Position numbers and translations under genes: made by a program. This document shows positions 36,413 to 44,777 of a DNA stretch of 64,000 nt, piece by piece. The notes below the pieces were generated by a model that was given only the letters and a program-made list of their open reading frames with translations, searched no databases and had not been told where the DNA came from. Every line of letters begins with the position of its first letter. The first letter of the stretch is position 1. The stretch is from Pseudomonas sp. BCA17 (lineage in GTDB: Bacteria > Pseudomonadota > Gammaproteobacteria > Pseudomonadales > Pseudomonadaceae): positions 1,116,001 to 1,180,000 of the forward strand of contig NZ_SGWI01000001.1 in assembly GCF_004519405.1 (NCBI RefSeq), read 5' to 3'.

Positions 36413-36457
36413 AGAGCCCTCGCCGCCGGGCGAATGCGCCGTTGGCAGGAGGGCTCT
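36413..36457 (-). terminator. hairpin between pedH and exaC
   Basis: AGAGCCCTC and GAGGGCTCT pair across a 27-base GC-rich loop that can fold further. It lies in the 121-base gap after the pedH stop. There is no clear T-run, so it may lower rather than stop transcription into exaC. Confidence 0.4.
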
Positions 36458-36475
36458 TGTCATTTGGTCGTAGAA

Positions 36476-38251
36476 CTAGTGCTTGGCCACCAGCTCCTTG
36501 GGCAGCTTGAAGGTCCAGAGCATGCCGCCCTGGTTGAAATCCTTGACCCGCTTGGCCACCTCGCCACCCCACAGCGGCACCGCCCCGCCCCAGCCGGAGA
36601 GCACCGACACGTATTGCTCGCCGTCCATCTCCCAGGTCACGGGCGAGCCCAGTACGCCGGAGCCGGTCTGGAACTCCCAGACTTTCTCACCGGTCTTGGC
36701 GTTGAAAGCCTGCAGGAAGCCTTCCGGCGTACCGGTGAAGACCAAGTTGCCCTTGGTGGTCAGCACCCCGCCCCACAGCGGCGCGAAGTTCTTGTGGCGC
36801 CAGACTTCCTTGCCGGTTTTCGGGTCGATGGCGCGCAGCACGCCGATATAGTCTTCATTCAGCGGCTTGATGGTGAAGCCCGCGCCGAGGAACGCCGCGC
36901 CTTTCTTGTAGGCGATGCCCTCGTTCCAGATGTCCATGCCCCACTCGTTGGACGGCACATAGAACAGCCCTGTATCGCGGTTGTAGGCCATCGGCATCCA
37001 GTTCTTGGCCCCCAGGAACGCCGGGGCGACAAACACCGAGGTGCCCTTGGTTTCGCTGCCGGGGGCGCCGGGACGGCTGGCTTCGTTATAGATCGGCCGC
37101 CCCTCCTTATCGAGGCCGCTGGCCCAGGTGATCTTGTCGACAAACGGGAAGCCGCGGATGAATTTGCCGTTGGTGCGGTCGAGCACGTAGAAGAAGCCAT
37201 TGCGGTCGGCGGTGGCCGCCGCCTTGATTTCCTTGCCGCCTTCGCTGTAGTTGAAGGCGATCAACTCGTTCACGCCGTCAAAGTCCCAGCCGTCGTGAGG
37301 CGTGCTCTGGAAGTGCCACTTGATGGTGCCGTCATCCGGGTTGAGGGCCAGGCGCGAGGAGGAATAGAGGTTATCGCCAGGGCGCAGGTGGGAGTTCCAC
37401 GGTGCCGGGTTGCCGGTGCCGAACAGCAGCAGCTTGGTTTGCGGGTCGTAGTAGCCGCCCAGCCAGGGCGCGGCGCCGCCGGTCTTCCACAGGTCGCCGG
37501 GCCAGGTCTTGCCGGGCGCACCGCCGGAGATACCGTTTTCCACGGCCTTGCCGTCTTTGTACACATAGCCCATATGACCTTCGACCGTTGGCCGGGTCCA
37601 CAGCAAGTCGCCGTTCTTCGGGTCATACGCTTCGATCTTGCCCACCACGCCGAACTCGCCACCGGCCACGCCGGTAATCAGCTTGCCGTTGACCACCAGG
37701 GGCGCGGCGCTGATGGAGTAGCCTTCTTTGTGGTCGGCGACCTTTTTACTCCACACCACTTTGCCGGTGTCTTTGTTCAGCGCGACGAGTTTGGCGTCGA
37801 GCGTGCCGAAGAACACCAGGTCGCCGTAAAGTGCCACGCCCCGGTTGATCACGTCACAGCAGGGGCGAATGTCATCGGGCAGGCGCGCGTCGTACTGCCA
37901 GAGTTTCTTGCCCGTGCGCGCGTCCACCGCGAACACCCTCGAGTAGGAGCCGGTGAGGTACATCACGCCGTCCTTGACCATCGGCTGCGCCTGCTGCCCA
38001 CGCTGTTTCTCGCCACCAAAAGAAAAGGCCCAGGCCGGGCGCAGGTCTTTGACGTTGTCGACATTCAGCGTATCGAGCGGGCTGTAGCGCTGACCCTGGA
38101 CCCCCAGACCGTTGGTAACGATCTGGCCAGGGTTTTGCGGGTCCTGGAGGATGTCCTGATCGGTCACGCCGGCATGGGCCTGGCCGGATAACAGGATGGC
38201 ACCGAGCAACACACTCAAGGCGAAGGGTTGGCGACGTGCGGGTTGGGTCAT
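36476..38251 (-). CDS. pedH: PQQ-dependent alcohol dehydrogenase with lanthanide signature (PedH type)
   Basis: A periplasmic eight-bladed quinoprotein of 591 aa with a signal peptide (cleavage after QAHA, about residue 27). The adjacent-cysteine disulfide ring is Cys131-Cys132 (DIRPCCDV). Metal ligands are Glu199 (GGEFG), Asn281 (TGNPAPWN) and catalytic Asp323. Asp325 stands two residues later (GWDFDGVNE), the extra acid that marks lanthanide-dependent enzymes; calcium enzymes have Ala, Ser or Thr there. Propeller repeats such as GLDKEG and [13 protein letters not shown] are present. It oxidises primary alcohols, passing electrons to the cytochrome c of this cluster. GAGG lies eight bases before the ATG. 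Confidence 0.92.
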   Translation of the reverse strand: MTQPARRQPFALSVLLGAILLSGQAHAGVTDQDILQDPQNPGQIVTNGLGVQGQRYSPLDTLNVDNVKDLRPAWAFSFGGEKQRGQQAQPMVKDGVMYLTGSYSRVFAVDARTGKKLWQYDARLPDDIRPCCDVINRGVALYGDLVFFGTLDAKLVALNKDTGKVVWSKKVADHKEGYSISAAPLVVNGKLITGVAGGEFGVVGKIEAYDPKNGDLLWTRPTVEGHMGYVYKDGKAVENGISGGAPGKTWPGDLWKTGGAAPWLGGYYDPQTKLLLFGTGNPAPWNSHLRPGDNLYSSSRLALNPDDGTIKWHFQSTPHDGWDFDGVNELIAFNYSEGGKEIKAAATADRNGFFYVLDRTNGKFIRGFPFVDKITWASGLDKEGRPIYNEASRPGAPGSETKGTSVFVAPAFLGAKNWMPMAYNRDTGLFYVPSNEWGMDIWNEGIAYKKGAAFLGAGFTIKPLNEDYIGVLRAIDPKTGKEVWRHKNFAPLWGGVLTTKGNLVFTGTPEGFLQAFNAKTGEKVWEFQTGSGVLGSPVTWEMDGEQYVSVLSGWGGAVPLWGGEVAKRVKDFNQGGMLWTFKLPKELVAKH

Positions 38252-38282
38252 GACGGCTACCTCTGCGGTTTTTTTGTTATAC

Positions 38283-38299
38283 CCGGGAAATTTTCCCGG
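38283..38299. promoter_or_regulatory. perfect palindrome upstream of pedH
   Basis: CCGGGAAA and TTTCCCGG are mirror complements around one T, 32 to 48 bases before the pedH ATG, next to a run of seven T. It could be an operator, a short hairpin in the leader or a terminator for the upstream metallohydrolase. The position just ahead of the lanthanide enzyme makes a regulatory role worth noting. Confidence 0.4.
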
Positions 38300-38359
38300 T
38301 CTGGTACCGATTCTTGGGCGCGCAGGCCGTCGTCACAATTGACCGCTGTATCGAGATTG

Positions 38360-39307
38360 CTAGTTCCTTAGTAGCGGTGCCGGGATGTCCACCCGCTGCA
38401 GTTGCTCGCGTTCGTAACGTGGGTACAGGTGGCTGACGCTGCGGATCAGCTCGTAGCGGTTCAGGCTGATCGCGGCAAAGCGCTCGGGGATCGGGCTGCG
38501 GATCAGCTCGGCCATATCGCTGCCCTGCGCGGCGCCGTCGCGCAGCAACTGATCGAGCCAGGTCAGGTAGTCGCGCATTTGCTCGAGCGGCCGCGCATCG
38601 TCGGCGACCGGGCCGTGGCCGGGCACCAGCAGGGTCCAGGGCAAGGCTTGCAGGCGGGCGATATCCGCCAGCCATGTGGCCAACCCCGGGCTGTTGGGGG
38701 TGGTGAGCGCGCGTTGGTAGAACACCAGGTCGCCGGCAAACAGCACGCCAGTCTTGCTGTCGAGGATCGCCAGGTCGGCGCCGGTATGCCCGGTGAAGGC
38801 CAGCAAGCGCAGATCATGGCTGCCAAAGCTCAGCACACCGGGTTCGAGCAGTTGGGTGGGCAACACCACTTCGGTACCGCGCATCCAGTCGCCGACCAGG
38901 CGGTAGAGGTTTTCGGCCATGCCATCGCCCTGCTCGTGGAGCAAGCGCGTGGTGTCGGCCAGGGCGCCGATGGGCACCGTTTTGAACGCCTGGTTGCCCA
39001 GTGCGTGGTCGGGATGATGATGGGTCAGCAGCACTTGGATCACCGGCTTGGCCGTGACGCCGGCTATCGCCTGGCGCATCGCTTCGCCGTAGCGCCTGGA
39101 CGGCCCCGTGTCGATCACCACCACACCCGCTTCGGTCACGATGAACCCGGTGTTGACGATGTTGCCGCCATTGGCCTTGTTGAAGTTGTCGGTGCTGCCC
39201 TCCAGCAGCCAGGTGTCGTCGGCAATCAGCCGGGGCTTGAGGTCGTAGTCGAGGCCGGCCAATGCAGGCAGGCTCAGGCTCAGGCAGAACAACAGTATCC
39301 AGCGCAT
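38360..39307 (-). CDS. quinoprotein relay system zinc metallohydrolase
   Basis: A metallo-beta-lactamase-fold protein of 315 aa with a signal peptide (RWILLFCLSLSLPALAG). The zinc motif is THHHPDHALGN, and later ligands lie in FTGHTGADLAI, LFAGDLVF and VPGHGPV. This family occurs almost only beside PQQ alcohol dehydrogenases and SoxYZ-like carriers, and is thought to serve a sulfur-linked or methanol-like relay; the true substrate is not known. Start at 39307 fits the signal peptide; the open frame beyond is a shadow. Confidence 0.8.
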   Translation of the reverse strand: MRWILLFCLSLSLPALAGLDYDLKPRLIADDTWLLEGSTDNFNKANGGNIVNTGFIVTEAGVVVIDTGPSRRYGEAMRQAIAGVTAKPVIQVLLTHHHPDHALGNQAFKTVPIGALADTTRLLHEQGDGMAENLYRLVGDWMRGTEVVLPTQLLEPGVLSFGSHDLRLLAFTGHTGADLAILDSKTGVLFAGDLVFYQRALTTPNSPGLATWLADIARLQALPWTLLVPGHGPVADDARPLEQMRDYLTWLDQLLRDGAAQGSDMAELIRSPIPERFAAISLNRYELIRSVSHLYPRYEREQLQRVDIPAPLLRN

Positions 39308-39323
39308 ACCGCGCTCCTCTGGG

Positions 39324-40073
39324 TCAGGGAATGGCGGCGTCGATCTGGTTGCCGCTGGTGTCGCGCAGCAGCAGGCGCGTCTGCCCGCGCCTTTGGATGT
39401 CAAAGGCCAGGTTGGGGTTTTCGCTGACCGCCGCAAACAGTTCAAGCTCAGCCAACACCCGGCCCTGCTCATCGCGCAGTTGGGCGTGGTTGAGGTAAAA
39501 CTCAGGGATACCGCTGACCAGGCCATTGTCCATCGGGTGCGCCACCTGCACGCGCAAGCGGCTGAACTCACCGCGCGGGTAACGCCCGCCCAGCACCTCG
39601 CCAATATGCTCTTCCCAGCCCGCCTGGGTGCGCACCACACTGGGCGCGGTGCAACCGCCACCGGCCGCGTCGATCAGGGTCGAGCCGACGTGCCACACGC
39701 CGTCATCGGTGAGCACCGCCGCGCGCAGCGGCGTGGCCTGTTCGACGCGGATACGGATCGACAGCCACGGCAGTACGCCGGCCTTGGGTTGGAAGTCGAC
39801 GATTTTCGGCAGCGGGTTGAGCTCGGCCCAAACGAGGATTTTCACCACGTGGCCGTTGAAGGCGCGGGCGTCGATCTCCAGCGGCACCTGCCGCGCATCT
39901 TCGGCAAATGGCGGCGCCAGCAGCTTGACCCGCTCGTCGAACACGAACGGCGCATCGCCCAAAAACTGCTTCTGATAAAACGCCCACATCACCGACGGCA
40001 CCGGATCAACCTCAGCAGCGTGGGCCGCGAGCGGCAGCCAGCAAGCCAACATCAGCCCCAGGCGCCAGTTCAT
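39324..40073 (-). CDS. quinoprotein dehydrogenase-associated SoxYZ-like carrier
   Basis: A 249-aa secreted protein (signal peptide ending AAHAAE) that fuses a SoxY-like and a SoxZ-like half. The first half has a Cys in AAGGGCTAPS (about residue 141), comparable to the carrier Cys of SoxY, and the second half has immunoglobulin-like strands (SRLRVQVAHPMDNG, FYLNHAQLRDEQGRVLAEL). It may carry an intermediate on Cys for the metallohydrolase next to it. The ATG overlaps the stop of the upstream binding-protein gene (ATGA). Confidence 0.8.
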   Translation of the reverse strand: MNWRLGLMLACWLPLAAHAAEVDPVPSVMWAFYQKQFLGDAPFVFDERVKLLAPPFAEDARQVPLEIDARAFNGHVVKILVWAELNPLPKIVDFQPKAGVLPWLSIRIRVEQATPLRAAVLTDDGVWHVGSTLIDAAGGGCTAPSVVRTQAGWEEHIGEVLGGRYPRGEFSRLRVQVAHPMDNGLVSGIPEFYLNHAQLRDEQGRVLAELELFAAVSENPNLAFDIQRRGQTRLLLRDTSGNQIDAAIP

Positions 40074-40945
40074 TGGTACATCTCGGGCACTTCATAGCGC
40101 AGGCCGTAATGGCTGTAGATGGCTTGCAGCGAGCCGTCGCGGATCAGGCCTTCCAACGCTTCTTCGACGGCGTAGGCCAACTGGCGGTTGCTTTCATGCA
40201 CCGCCATGCCGATCTCCCAGCGTTGTTTGCCCATATTGGGGTAGGCGTTTTCGGCCAGGGCCAGTTGCGGGTCGTGGGCCTCGTGCACCTGCCAGTCGAC
40301 TTCACCGCGCATGGCCATCACGGCGTCGACCTTCCCGGCTTTCATCGCCGCAAAGGCCTGGGGCACTCCGGGGTAATGATGGGTCTTGCCGGCGAGCATG
40401 CCGTTGAACACCGACGTGAGGTAAAACGACGGCACGCTGTCGACTTCGACGCCGATGGGGTGCCGTTCGAATACCGCCACACTGGCGACGCTGTCCAGGC
40501 GCCGACGATCATAGGCAACCTGCCATTGTTCGTTCTGGTAAGGCCCGAACATCACCACCTGGCCGTTTTCCAGTTCGCCTTGGTCGTTGCGCCTCTGCGC
40601 GTAGTCGTGGTCGTAGGGCGCGCGGAGCATCAGGTCAGCCAATTGATGATGGTGCAACGGGCTGCCGCGCCAGATGTAATCGCGCAGGTCGTCGTCGAGT
40701 TTTTCCCCGGCGGGCATCCAGATCAGCGTCAACCGCACGCCCAGGGCCTTGGCCAGCGCCTGCGCGAGCTCCACATCGACCCCGCGCGGCGTAGCGTCCT
40801 GCTTAAAGCTATAAGGGGCGAAATCCTGGTACACCGCCACTTTCAACTCGCCGGCGGCGATCATCTGGTCATAGCTGCGCACCTGCGCCTGGGCGATCTG
40901 GCCGCACAGCAACAACAGGCCCAGCACCGCTGCGAGCAGGCGCAT
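40070..40945 (-). CDS. quinoprotein-associated periplasmic substrate-binding protein
   Basis: A 291-aa member of the SBP type-3 family with a signal peptide (LLLLCGQIAQAQ). The first lobe opens ELKVAVYQDFAPYSFKQ and continues RGVDVELAQALAKALGV; the closing lobe has MKAGKVDAVMAMRGEVDWQV. Such proteins stand beside PQQ dehydrogenases without any transport partner and are thought to assist the enzyme (MxaJ-like role). It is joined to the SoxYZ gene by ATGA and lies three bases after the cytochrome gene. Confidence 0.82.
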   Translation of the reverse strand: MRLLAAVLGLLLLCGQIAQAQVRSYDQMIAAGELKVAVYQDFAPYSFKQDATPRGVDVELAQALAKALGVRLTLIWMPAGEKLDDDLRDYIWRGSPLHHHQLADLMLRAPYDHDYAQRRNDQGELENGQVVMFGPYQNEQWQVAYDRRRLDSVASVAVFERHPIGVEVDSVPSFYLTSVFNGMLAGKTHHYPGVPQAFAAMKAGKVDAVMAMRGEVDWQVHEAHDPQLALAENAYPNMGKQRWEIGMAVHESNRQLAYAVEEALEGLIRDGSLQAIYSHYGLRYEVPEMYQ

Positions 40946-40948
40946 GGC

Positions 40949-41410
40949 TTATTCCTCGACGCGCACGGAGTCCAGGTAAGTGCGCACCGCCCACAACGCC
41001 TCCTGGCTCAAATAGTCCGCCATTTTCGGCATGTATACCCGGCCGTCGCGTACCGCGCCATGGCGCACGCGCTCGACAAACCACTCATCCCCCGCCTCTC
41101 CCGCATCGAGCATGCGCAGGTCGGGGGCGATGCCTCCGGACTTGGCTTCCAGCCCATGGCACGCGGCACAGTTCTGGTTGTAGGCGGACGCGCCGATCTC
41201 CACCGCTTTATCGTGTTCCGGGGAGGTGCGATAAGGGTTCACGGCAGCCCAACCGTCAGCGTCGACTGCCACACCGGCATCCTTGATCGACGTCAGGCCT
41301 TTGGTCTCCACCGCTTGCGGAACCACGTTGCCATGGGCCAACGCGGAACCGGCCCCGATCACACCCACCAACAGCCCGGCCACGAGCAAGGCATTGCGTT
41401 TTGTTGTCAT
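40949..41410 (-). CDS. pedF: cytochrome c550-like electron acceptor
   Basis: A 153-aa periplasmic class I cytochrome with signal peptide (cleavage after SALA). The heme motif is Cys81-Ala-Ala-Cys84-His85, and the distal Met lies in RVYMPKMADYL. It takes electrons from the quinoprotein alcohol dehydrogenase, as ExaB does. ATG 41410 has GAGGG eight bases upstream; the frame upstream of it is not supported. It heads the minus-strand arm, divergent from the relic of a second dehydrogenase. Confidence 0.88.
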   Translation of the reverse strand: MTTKRNALLVAGLLVGVIGAGSALAHGNVVPQAVETKGLTSIKDAGVAVDADGWAAVNPYRTSPEHDKAVEIGASAYNQNCAACHGLEAKSGGIAPDLRMLDAGEAGDEWFVERVRHGAVRDGRVYMPKMADYLSQEALWAVRTYLDSVRVEE

Positions 41411-41517
41411 TATTTTTGCCCTCAGGGTTGCACGCAAAACCTCATTGTTCGAGGTTATGGCAGGCATCTTAGAAACCCTGGGCCACGGGCCGTATGCTGC
41501 TTTGGTGGCCGCGCCCT

Positions 41518-41537
41518 CCTCCCTTGGTAGTAGGGCT
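41518..41537. promoter_or_regulatory. CTACTACC-type motif upstream of the cytochrome gene
   Basis: On the minus strand the sequence reads GCCCTACTACCAAGGGAGGA, about 110-125 bases before the cytochrome ATG. It resembles the motifs at 41786-41807, 45574-45597 and 50125-50142, all near starts of transcription units of this cluster. AgmR/ErbR, a LuxR-type regulator encoded here, is a candidate ligand. Confidence 0.35.
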
Positions 41538-41611
41538 TGCGAGGCACACCTGAAACAGCGGCGCCGCGGGAAGTCTTCCCGGCCTCAGCGGGACTTTTTC
41601 CGTAGCCCTCC

Positions 41612-41738
41612 GCCAAAGTGGTCTGGAACAAGACGTTCGGCGACCCCGCCGCCGGCTGCACCGTGACCGGAGCACCGGTGCTGATCAAAGAGCTGCAAGG
41701 ACCAGGACGGCAACGTCATCAAGGCCACCGACCACGCA
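41612..41738 (+). pseudogene. relic of a second PQQ alcohol dehydrogenase (exaA/pedE-like)
   Basis: Two short stretches in different frames match PQQ alcohol dehydrogenase. The first, 41612-41690, reads AKVVWNKTFGDPAAGC then TVTGAPVLIKE, like the blade before the Glu metal ligand. After a one-base frame change, 41697-41738 reads KDQDGNVIKATDHA, like the stretch before the RNGFFYV strand. About 130 residues between them and all other parts are missing, including Glu, Asn and Asp ligands. The orientation is opposite to the cytochrome gene, as with exaA beside exaB. The part left is not translated as a functional enzyme; the following gene has its own start at 41882. Confidence 0.8.
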
Positions 41739-41785
41739 TCCAGCCCGTCCGGCTCCGTCACCGGCAATGCCGCGCCCCGCGCAAT

Positions 41786-41807
41786 GGGCTACTACCTTGG
41801 TACTGGC
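41786..41807 (+). promoter_or_regulatory. CTACTACCTTGGTACTGG motif before the binding-protein gene
   Basis: GGGCTACTACCTTGGTACTG lies about 75-95 bases before the ATG at 41882. It shares CTTGGTACTGG with the copy at 45574-45597 and CTAC...GGGTACTGG with the copy at 50125-50142. It suits activator binding just upstream of a promoter. Confidence 0.45.
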
Positions 41808-41881
41808 TCAGCGGTACTTTCTGCATATTTGCAGGGGGCATGGGCCTTTCTATGCTGGCGCTACCTGTCATGGAGTGCCTT

Positions 41882-43054
41882 ATGCGCCCGCTCGCCCCCT
41901 ATGCCCTGATCTGCCTGCTGGCGATGGTGTGTGCCCCTGGCAGCCAGGCCGCCGAGGCACCGTTGCCGGTGCAAATCGGTTACCTGGGTTATCGCCCCGA
42001 CCCGGGGCCGTTGCTGTCCAATGTCATCGGCGAACCCGCCGATGCCGGGCAGCGCGGCGCCGAATTGGCGATCATCGACAGCAACAGCACCGGGGCCTTT
42101 CTAAACCAGCGCTACAGCCTTACAAGCGCCACGGTCGACACGCCCGAGGCCTTGCTCGCCGCCGCCACGGCCCAGCATGACCAGGGCCTGCGCCTGTTTG
42201 TGGTCAACGCCCCCGCTGCCAGCCTGCGCCAACTCAGCGCCGCATTGCCCGACAGCCTGCTGTTCAACGCCGGCAGCGCCGACGACAGCCTGCGCAGCAC
42301 CGATTGCCTGGGCAACGTGCTGCACAGCCTGGCGAGCCGCGCGATGCTGGCCGATGCGCTGATGCAGTTTCTGGTGGTGCGCAAATGGCAGCGGGCACTG
42401 CTGATCGTCGGCACCACCGAGGATGACCAAGCGTATGCCAGCGCCCTGCGCCGCGCCGCCAAGCGTTTCGGCGTGCGCTGGGTGGCGGAAAAGGCCTGGC
42501 GTTTCGATAACGACCAGCGCCGCAGCGCCCAGGCCGATATGCCGCTGTTCACCCAGGCCGATGACTATGACGTGGTGCTGGTGGCCGACGAGCGCGGCGA
42601 CTTCGGCGAATACGTGCCCTACCAGACGTGGTACCCACGCCCGGTGGCCGGCACCCAGGGCCTGACACCCACCGGCTGGCACAAGACCGTGGAAACCTAC
42701 GGCGCCGCCCAGTTGCAAAAACGTTTCGAGGCCCTGGCCGGACGCTGGATGAACGACCGCGACTTCGCCGCCTGGATGGCCGTGCGCAGCGTCGCCAGCG
42801 CCGTCAGCAAGTTGCGCCAGGCCGACCCCATGGCGATCCGCCAACTGGCGCTGGGCGAGCAGTTGCCGCTGGATGGCTTCAAGGGTCGCAAGCTCAGTTA
42901 TCGCCCCTGGAACGGCCAATTGCGCCAGCCGATTCCCATCGTGCAACCGCGCGCACTGGTCAGCACCTCGCCCCAGGAGGGCTTCCTGCACCCCTTCAAC
43001 GAAATGGACAGCCTGGGCTATGACAAGCCCGAGGTGACCTGCCGCTACCCCTGA
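41882..43054 (+). CDS. PQQ-associated ABC-type substrate-binding protein
   Basis: A 390-aa periplasmic protein with signal peptide (cleavage after SQAAE) and a type-I periplasmic-binding fold of the branched-chain amino-acid receptor kind (PLPVQIGYLGYRPDPGPLL, YDVVLVADERGDFGEYVP). It is specific to gene sets with PQQ alcohol dehydrogenases. I set the start at 41882 after GGAGTG; the frame upstream is dehydrogenase relic. It is followed by the beta-propeller and ABC transporter genes, its likely partners. Confidence 0.8.
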   Translation: MRPLAPYALICLLAMVCAPGSQAAEAPLPVQIGYLGYRPDPGPLLSNVIGEPADAGQRGAELAIIDSNSTGAFLNQRYSLTSATVDTPEALLAAATAQHDQGLRLFVVNAPAASLRQLSAALPDSLLFNAGSADDSLRSTDCLGNVLHSLASRAMLADALMQFLVVRKWQRALLIVGTTEDDQAYASALRRAAKRFGVRWVAEKAWRFDNDQRRSAQADMPLFTQADDYDVVLVADERGDFGEYVPYQTWYPRPVAGTQGLTPTGWHKTVETYGAAQLQKRFEALAGRWMNDRDFAAWMAVRSVASAVSKLRQADPMAIRQLALGEQLPLDGFKGRKLSYRPWNGQLRQPIPIVQPRALVSTSPQEGFLHPFNEMDSLGYDKPEVTCRYP

Positions 43055-43080
43055 ACGCTTAAAACAATAAGGAATCCGCC

Positions 43081-44040
43081 ATGCGCCGCACCCTGCTTTC
43101 ATGCGCCCTGCTGCTTGCCGCCGGGCACGCCGTGGCCAGCACCGCCTGGGTCTCCAACGAGAAAGACAACAGCCTGAGCCTGATCGACATGCAGACCCTG
43201 CAAGTCACCGACACCCTCAAGGTCGGCCAGCGTCCACGCGGCCTGCTGCTGTCCCATGACAATAAGCTGCTATATATCTGCGCCAGCGACTCGGACCGGG
43301 TGCAAGTGATGGACGTGGCCACCCGCAAGATCATCAAGGAACTGCCCTCCGGCAAAGACCCCGAGCAATTCGCCCTGCACCCCAATAACCGCTGGCTGTA
43401 CGTATCCAACGAAGACGACGCGCTGGTCACGGTGATCGACACCGAAACCGCCAAGGTCCTCGGCCAGATAAACGTCGGCGTCGAGCCCGAAGGCATGGCG
43501 GTCAGCCCCGATGGCAAGTGGGCGGTCAACACCAGCGAAACCACGAACATGCTGCATTGGATCGACACCAGCACCCAGACCCTGGCCGACAGTACCCTGG
43601 TGGACCAGCGCCCGCGCTTTGTCGAGTTCAGCCACGACGGCGCGCAACTCTGGGCCTCGGCGGAAATCGGCGGCACCGTGACGATTCTCGACGTGGCCAG
43701 TCGCGCGGTCCTCAAGACCCTGGCCTTCAAGATCAAGGGCGTGCACCCGGACAAAGTGCAACCGGTGGGCATCAAGCTCAGTGCCGACGGCAAGTACGCT
43801 TTTGTCGCGCTGGGCCCGGCCAATCATGTGGCGGTGATTGACGCCAAGACCTTCGAGATCCTTGACTATCTGGTGGTCGGCCGCCGCGTCTGGCAGTTGG
43901 CATTCACGCCTGATGAGAAACAGTTGCTGGCCACCAACGGTGTGAGCGGCGATGTGTCGGTCATCGACGTGGATAGCCTCAAGGTCGTCAAGTCGATCAA
44001 GGTCGGGCGCTACCCATGGGGTGTGGTGGTGACACCATGA
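43081..44040 (+). CDS. pedA: PQQ-dependent catabolism-associated beta-propeller protein
   Basis: A 319-aa secreted protein (signal peptide ending HAVAS) with seven YVTN-type repeats, seen as SLSLIDMQTLQVTDTLKVGQ, ALVTVIDTETAKVLGQINVG and VSVIDVDSLKVVKSIKVG. The propeller probably lies in the periplasm and helps the quinoprotein system; exact role unknown. Its TGA overlaps the ATG of the ATPase gene (ATGA). The gene name follows the P. putida ped set and is tentative. Confidence 0.8.
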   Translation: MRRTLLSCALLLAAGHAVASTAWVSNEKDNSLSLIDMQTLQVTDTLKVGQRPRGLLLSHDNKLLYICASDSDRVQVMDVATRKIIKELPSGKDPEQFALHPNNRWLYVSNEDDALVTVIDTETAKVLGQINVGVEPEGMAVSPDGKWAVNTSETTNMLHWIDTSTQTLADSTLVDQRPRFVEFSHDGAQLWASAEIGGTVTILDVASRAVLKTLAFKIKGVHPDKVQPVGIKLSADGKYAFVALGPANHVAVIDAKTFEILDYLVVGRRVWQLAFTPDEKQLLATNGVSGDVSVIDVDSLKVVKSIKVGRYPWGVVVTP

Positions 44041-44777
44041 ACACGCTGGACGTAAGCCGGATCAGCTTCGCCTATGGCGCCCGACAGGCGTTGCAGGAGG
44101 TGAGTTTCAGCCTGGCGCCGGGGCACTTTGCGGCGTTGCTCGGGCCGAACGGGGCCGGCAAGTCGACGTTGATCGCCCTGCTCACCCGCTTGTACGACTT
44201 GCAGGCCGGCGCGATCCGGGTAGGCGGGCATTGCCTGGTACAAACCCCGCGCGCGGCGTTGCAGCAACTGGGGGTGGTGTTCCAGCAAAGCACCCTGGAC
44301 CTGGATTTGAGCGTGGAGCAGAACCTGCGTTATCACGCCGCGTTGCATGGCCTGTCCCGTCGCGAGGCGGCCGCACGGGTTGACGCCGAGCTGGCCCGCC
44401 AGGCCCTCGGCGAACGGCGTCGGGAACGGGTACGCGAACTCAATGGCGGCCACCGGCGCCGGGTGGAAATCGCTCGGGCGCTGCTGCACGGGCCACGCCT
44501 GCTGCTGCTGGACGAAGCCAGCGTGGGCCTCGATCCGGCCAGCCGCCTGGCGCTCAGCCAGCACGTGCGCAGCCTGTGCCTGGAACAGGGCATCAGCGTG
44601 TTGTGGACCACCCATCTGCTCGATGAAGTGCGCGCCGAGGATGCGTTGCTGATCCTGCACCAGGGTCGGCTGGTGGCCAGCGGGCAGGTCGACGCGTTGC
44701 TGGTGGAACAAGGCGGCGACCTGGGCGGCCTGTTCGCCCGCCTGACGCGCCCCACCCCGATGGGAGCCTCGGCATGA
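44037..44777 (+). CDS. pedB: ABC transporter ATPase of the quinoprotein alcohol system
   Basis: A 246-aa ATPase with Walker A GPNGAGKST (about residue 38), Q-loop VVFQQSTLD, signature LNGGHRRRVEIARAL and Walker B LLLLDEASVGLDPAS. The signature reads LNGGH rather than LSGGQ. The D-loop and switch His (WTTHLLDEV) are intact. It starts at 44037 through an ATGA overlap and itself overlaps the permease by four bases. It is of the export type (ABC-2); the substrate may be an alcohol or a cell component damaged by it, but this is not known. Confidence 0.85.
   Translation: MNTLDVSRISFAYGARQALQEVSFSLAPGHFAALLGPNGAGKSTLIALLTRLYDLQAGAIRVGGHCLVQTPRAALQQLGVVFQQSTLDLDLSVEQNLRYHAALHGLSRREAAARVDAELARQALGERRRERVRELNGGHRRRVEIARALLHGPRLLLLDEASVGLDPASRLALSQHVRSLCLEQGISVLWTTHLLDEVRAEDALLILHQGRLVASGQVDALLVEQGGDLGGLFARLTRPTPMGASA

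Noticed and set aside
36434..38191. 585-codon plus-strand frame opposite pedH
   Set aside because: Complete antisense overlap with a well-supported quinoprotein gene; no start context and composition typical of antisense GC-rich frames.
41618..41881. N-terminal extension of the binding-protein gene from 41618
   Set aside because: The frame runs through dehydrogenase relic sequence, and a signal peptide with ribosome site begins at 41882; the extension would destroy the export signal.
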